From: Tipula vernalis
Taxonomy: Eukaryota > Arthropoda > Insecta > Diptera > Tipulidae
Assembly (NCBI GenBank): GCA_958295665.1
Contig: OY282560.1
Span: 94,588,311-94,652,310, forward strand
Length of the DNA: 64,000 nt
Reading direction: 5' to 3'
Shown here: positions 62,735-64,000 of the stretch, one piece after another
Position numbering within the stretch: the stretch's first letter is position 1
How the letters are laid out: each line of letters begins with the position of its first letter
Program-made: the position numbers and the translations under genes
Notes under the pieces: generated by a model
What the model was told of the DNA's origin: nothing
The model's input: the letters and a program-made list of their open reading frames with translations, nothing else
The model's database searches: none

Positions 62735-62740
62735 AATAAA
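62735..62740 (+). promoter_or_regulatory. Candidate poly(A) signal of the transposon transcripts
   Basis: AATAAA about 110 bp after the DUF4806-gene stop. The region is very AT-rich, so chance occurrence is likely. Confidence 0.35.
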
Positions 62741-63044
62741 ATTAATTTAAATTTTTGTTAAAGATTATGTTAATTTCTAATTTTTGAATTTTAAGTTAAT
62801 TTAGATGATTACTCAAAGTGAATATGTACAAATTTTTTGATAATAATATAATCCCCTAATTTAAGATTAACGACTTATCGTAGGCTGTATTAAATTATTA
62901 AAGGCTTATATGTACAAATGATAAATTAAACAATTTTTGAATTCAGATTTTGTGATAACTGAAATGTACCTAACATAAATATATGATGATATGAATTAAG
63001 TACTGTTTTATTGAATTAATTCCTAAAATTGACTTTTAAATTAA

Positions 63045-63390
63045 GAGAGACGAGTCCTTAAATAATCATCACGACCATGTCGTATATGATTCGTTTAATA
63101 ACTGTCTTTGAATTGTCACAAATGTCGATTCACTGACTATTCGATTTAGACATGTCACACACATTTCGCATATGACTGTCACATTACTGTCAATGATGAC
63201 GAGTCATTTAATAAGTGTCTCAGGCATGTCACACATTTTTCTTATATGATTGTCTTACTATTGTCAATGATGACGAGTCATACGATAAGCGTCTCAGACA
63301 TGTCACACACGAAATCGAGTCCCGCTTTGTGATAAAATTCTATATACGTGTCATGCATGTCAATCATTGACGAATCATTAGTGTGTCTCT
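63045..63390. repeat. Subterminal repeats of the two-gene transposon
   Basis: About three diverged units of roughly 75 bp, each with TGTCAATGATGACGAGTCAT, AAGTGTCTCAG and CATGTCACACA or close variants. They lie just inside the right TIR. The left end has scattered related words (GACATGTCATTGATTC near 59022). Confidence 0.75.
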
Positions 63391-63394
63391 AATG

Positions 63395-63408
63395 ACTTTC
63401 CTACTGGG
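63395..63408 (-). repeat. Right TIR of the two-gene transposon
   Basis: Exact reverse complement of the left 14-bp terminus. Confidence 0.85.
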
Positions 63409-63598
63409 AATATACCATTATACCGCTGTACCATTTTACCATTACTCAATTTCACCATTACACGATTACACCGTTAAACCATTACACCATTGCCAATATA
63501 CCATTGCCTTTATACCGTTACCATTATACCATTAAAATTATTGCATTGGCCAATATAGCATTAAACTCATTGGCCAATATAATATTATACCATTATAT
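63409..63598. repeat. CCATTATACCATTA minisatellite, right of the TIR transposon
   Basis: Imperfect repeats of ACCATTATACCATTACACC-like units from the transposon edge to the Tc1-like end. It is probably the same tract as 58735-58866. Confidence 0.85.
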
Positions 63599-64000
63599 AG
63601 TGGTGGACACTACTGTTCACGAATATTTAAATAAATAAAAATCTTAAAATTATTTGTACTAGTAATCACTTTAATTTATTCTGCCAAGGGATATACCATT
63701 CCAAGCTTCCAACAGGCATTCTTATAACTCATCGATTGTTCTTGCGGGTTCCCTGTTAGAAATCATTTTTCGTTTAAGGATGGCCCAAAGGTGTTCAATG
63801 GGATTAATATCCAGTAATTGGTCTGGCCAATCAAGAACTTTGATTCCATTTTCATCTAACCAGGTTTTAGTGATTTTGGCTTTATGCTTTGGGACGCTAT
63901 TATAAATAAATGTATCATCTTGGCCAGGCCCAATCCCAAATATATCCAGACTAGGTAAGTAAGAGTGTTCTAAAATTGTAGTATCCTTCGTCAAATGCCA
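63599..64000 (-). mobile_element. Tc1-like transposon, 3' end (runs off the window)
   Basis: The minus strand encodes the end of a Tc1-type transposase: NSVPKHKAKITKTWLDENG, VLDWPDQLLDINPIEHLWAIL, and KRKMISNREPARTIDEL (63994-63722). INPIEHLW carries the final catalytic glutamate (the E of the DDE triad). The frame looks open within the window, but NSVPKHKAK replaces the usual NDPKH, so the second catalytic aspartate region is altered. The left terminus reads AGTGGTGGACACTACTG next to TA bases at about 63597-63601, a usual Tc1-like terminus. Confidence 0.8.

Larger units (their letters stand above)
58867..63408 (+). mobile_element. Apparently intact two-gene TIR transposon (CACTA/CMC-like?)
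   Basis: 14-bp perfect inverted termini CCCAGTAGGAAAGT at 58867-58880 and 63395-63408 bound a 4542-bp unit. It encodes a 637-aa transposase-like protein and, 52 bp after its stop, a five-exon DUF4806-like protein, both without lesions. Subterminal repeats with ATGTCACACA and GACGAGTCAT motifs lie at 63045-63395. Flanking bases allow at most a 2-bp duplication (AA). It lies inside a minisatellite. The superfamily is inferred from the transposase motifs and the two-gene plan. Confidence 0.8.

Overview
The window looks like insect nuclear DNA, most likely from a fly (Diptera). It is AT-rich, its genes carry short GT-AG introns, and it is packed with insect-type transposable elements: BEL/Pao, Ty3/gypsy including an env-bearing errantivirus, R1/Jockey-type LINEs with an AACCT-rich tail, Helitron, Helentron, Tc1/mariner and hAT. 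No ordinary single-copy housekeeping gene, tRNA or rRNA was recognised. The order Diptera is an inference; the species cannot be named from the sequence.

Layout. 0.7-2.4 kb: a decayed minus-strand relic of an inhibitor-of-apoptosis (IAP) gene. 2.4-3.9 kb: a BEL/Pao remnant (-). 4.3-6.7 kb: a Ty3/gypsy remnant (-). 6.7-11.9 kb: a nearly full-length but broken BEL/Pao element with an env-like ORF (+). 11.9-15.5 kb: a second broken BEL/Pao (+), split by a small TIR element. 16.0-21.5 kb: a Helentron (+), one long frame with three stops. 22.0-24.8 kb: a 2.8-kb block carrying an intact four-exon IAP gene (+). 25.1-30.8 kb: an R1/Jockey-like LINE (-) containing a piece of a second, RTE-like LINE. 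31.1-38.1 kb: a classical Helitron (-), split by a 2.75-kb TIR element holding a mariner-type relic and a head-to-head array of about 107-bp repeats. 38.5-39.3 kb: a scrambled BEL fragment (env joined to gag). 39.2-42.0 kb: a second, nearly identical copy of the IAP block. 42.4-49.9 kb: an errantivirus with two LTRs, gag, pol and env (-), lying inside a TA microsatellite. 50.1-56.8 kb: relics of mariner, hAT, LINE and BEL. 57.0-58.9 kb: degenerate simple repeats. 58.9-63.4 kb: an apparently intact TIR transposon with a 637-aa transposase-like ORF and a five-exon DUF4806-like gene. 63.4-64.0 kb: a minisatellite and the end of a Tc1-like element.

Two kinds of potentially functional genes stand out. 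The first is the pair of IAP genes: BIR-BIR-UBA-RING, 341 aa, with all four exons open and the two copies about 5 residues apart. They sit in a segmental duplication whose edges are pieces of BEL retrotransposon; a third copy near the left edge is dead. The second is the two-gene transposon at 58.9-63.4 kb. Its layout (a transposase ORF that can lie inside an intron of a small multi-exon accessory gene, plus subterminal repeats) recalls the TnpD/TnpA organisation of CACTA elements, and it is the best candidate here for an under-described system.

Nearly everything else is mobile-element coding sequence carrying stops, frameshifts or internal deletions, with several nested insertions that give a relative order of events.
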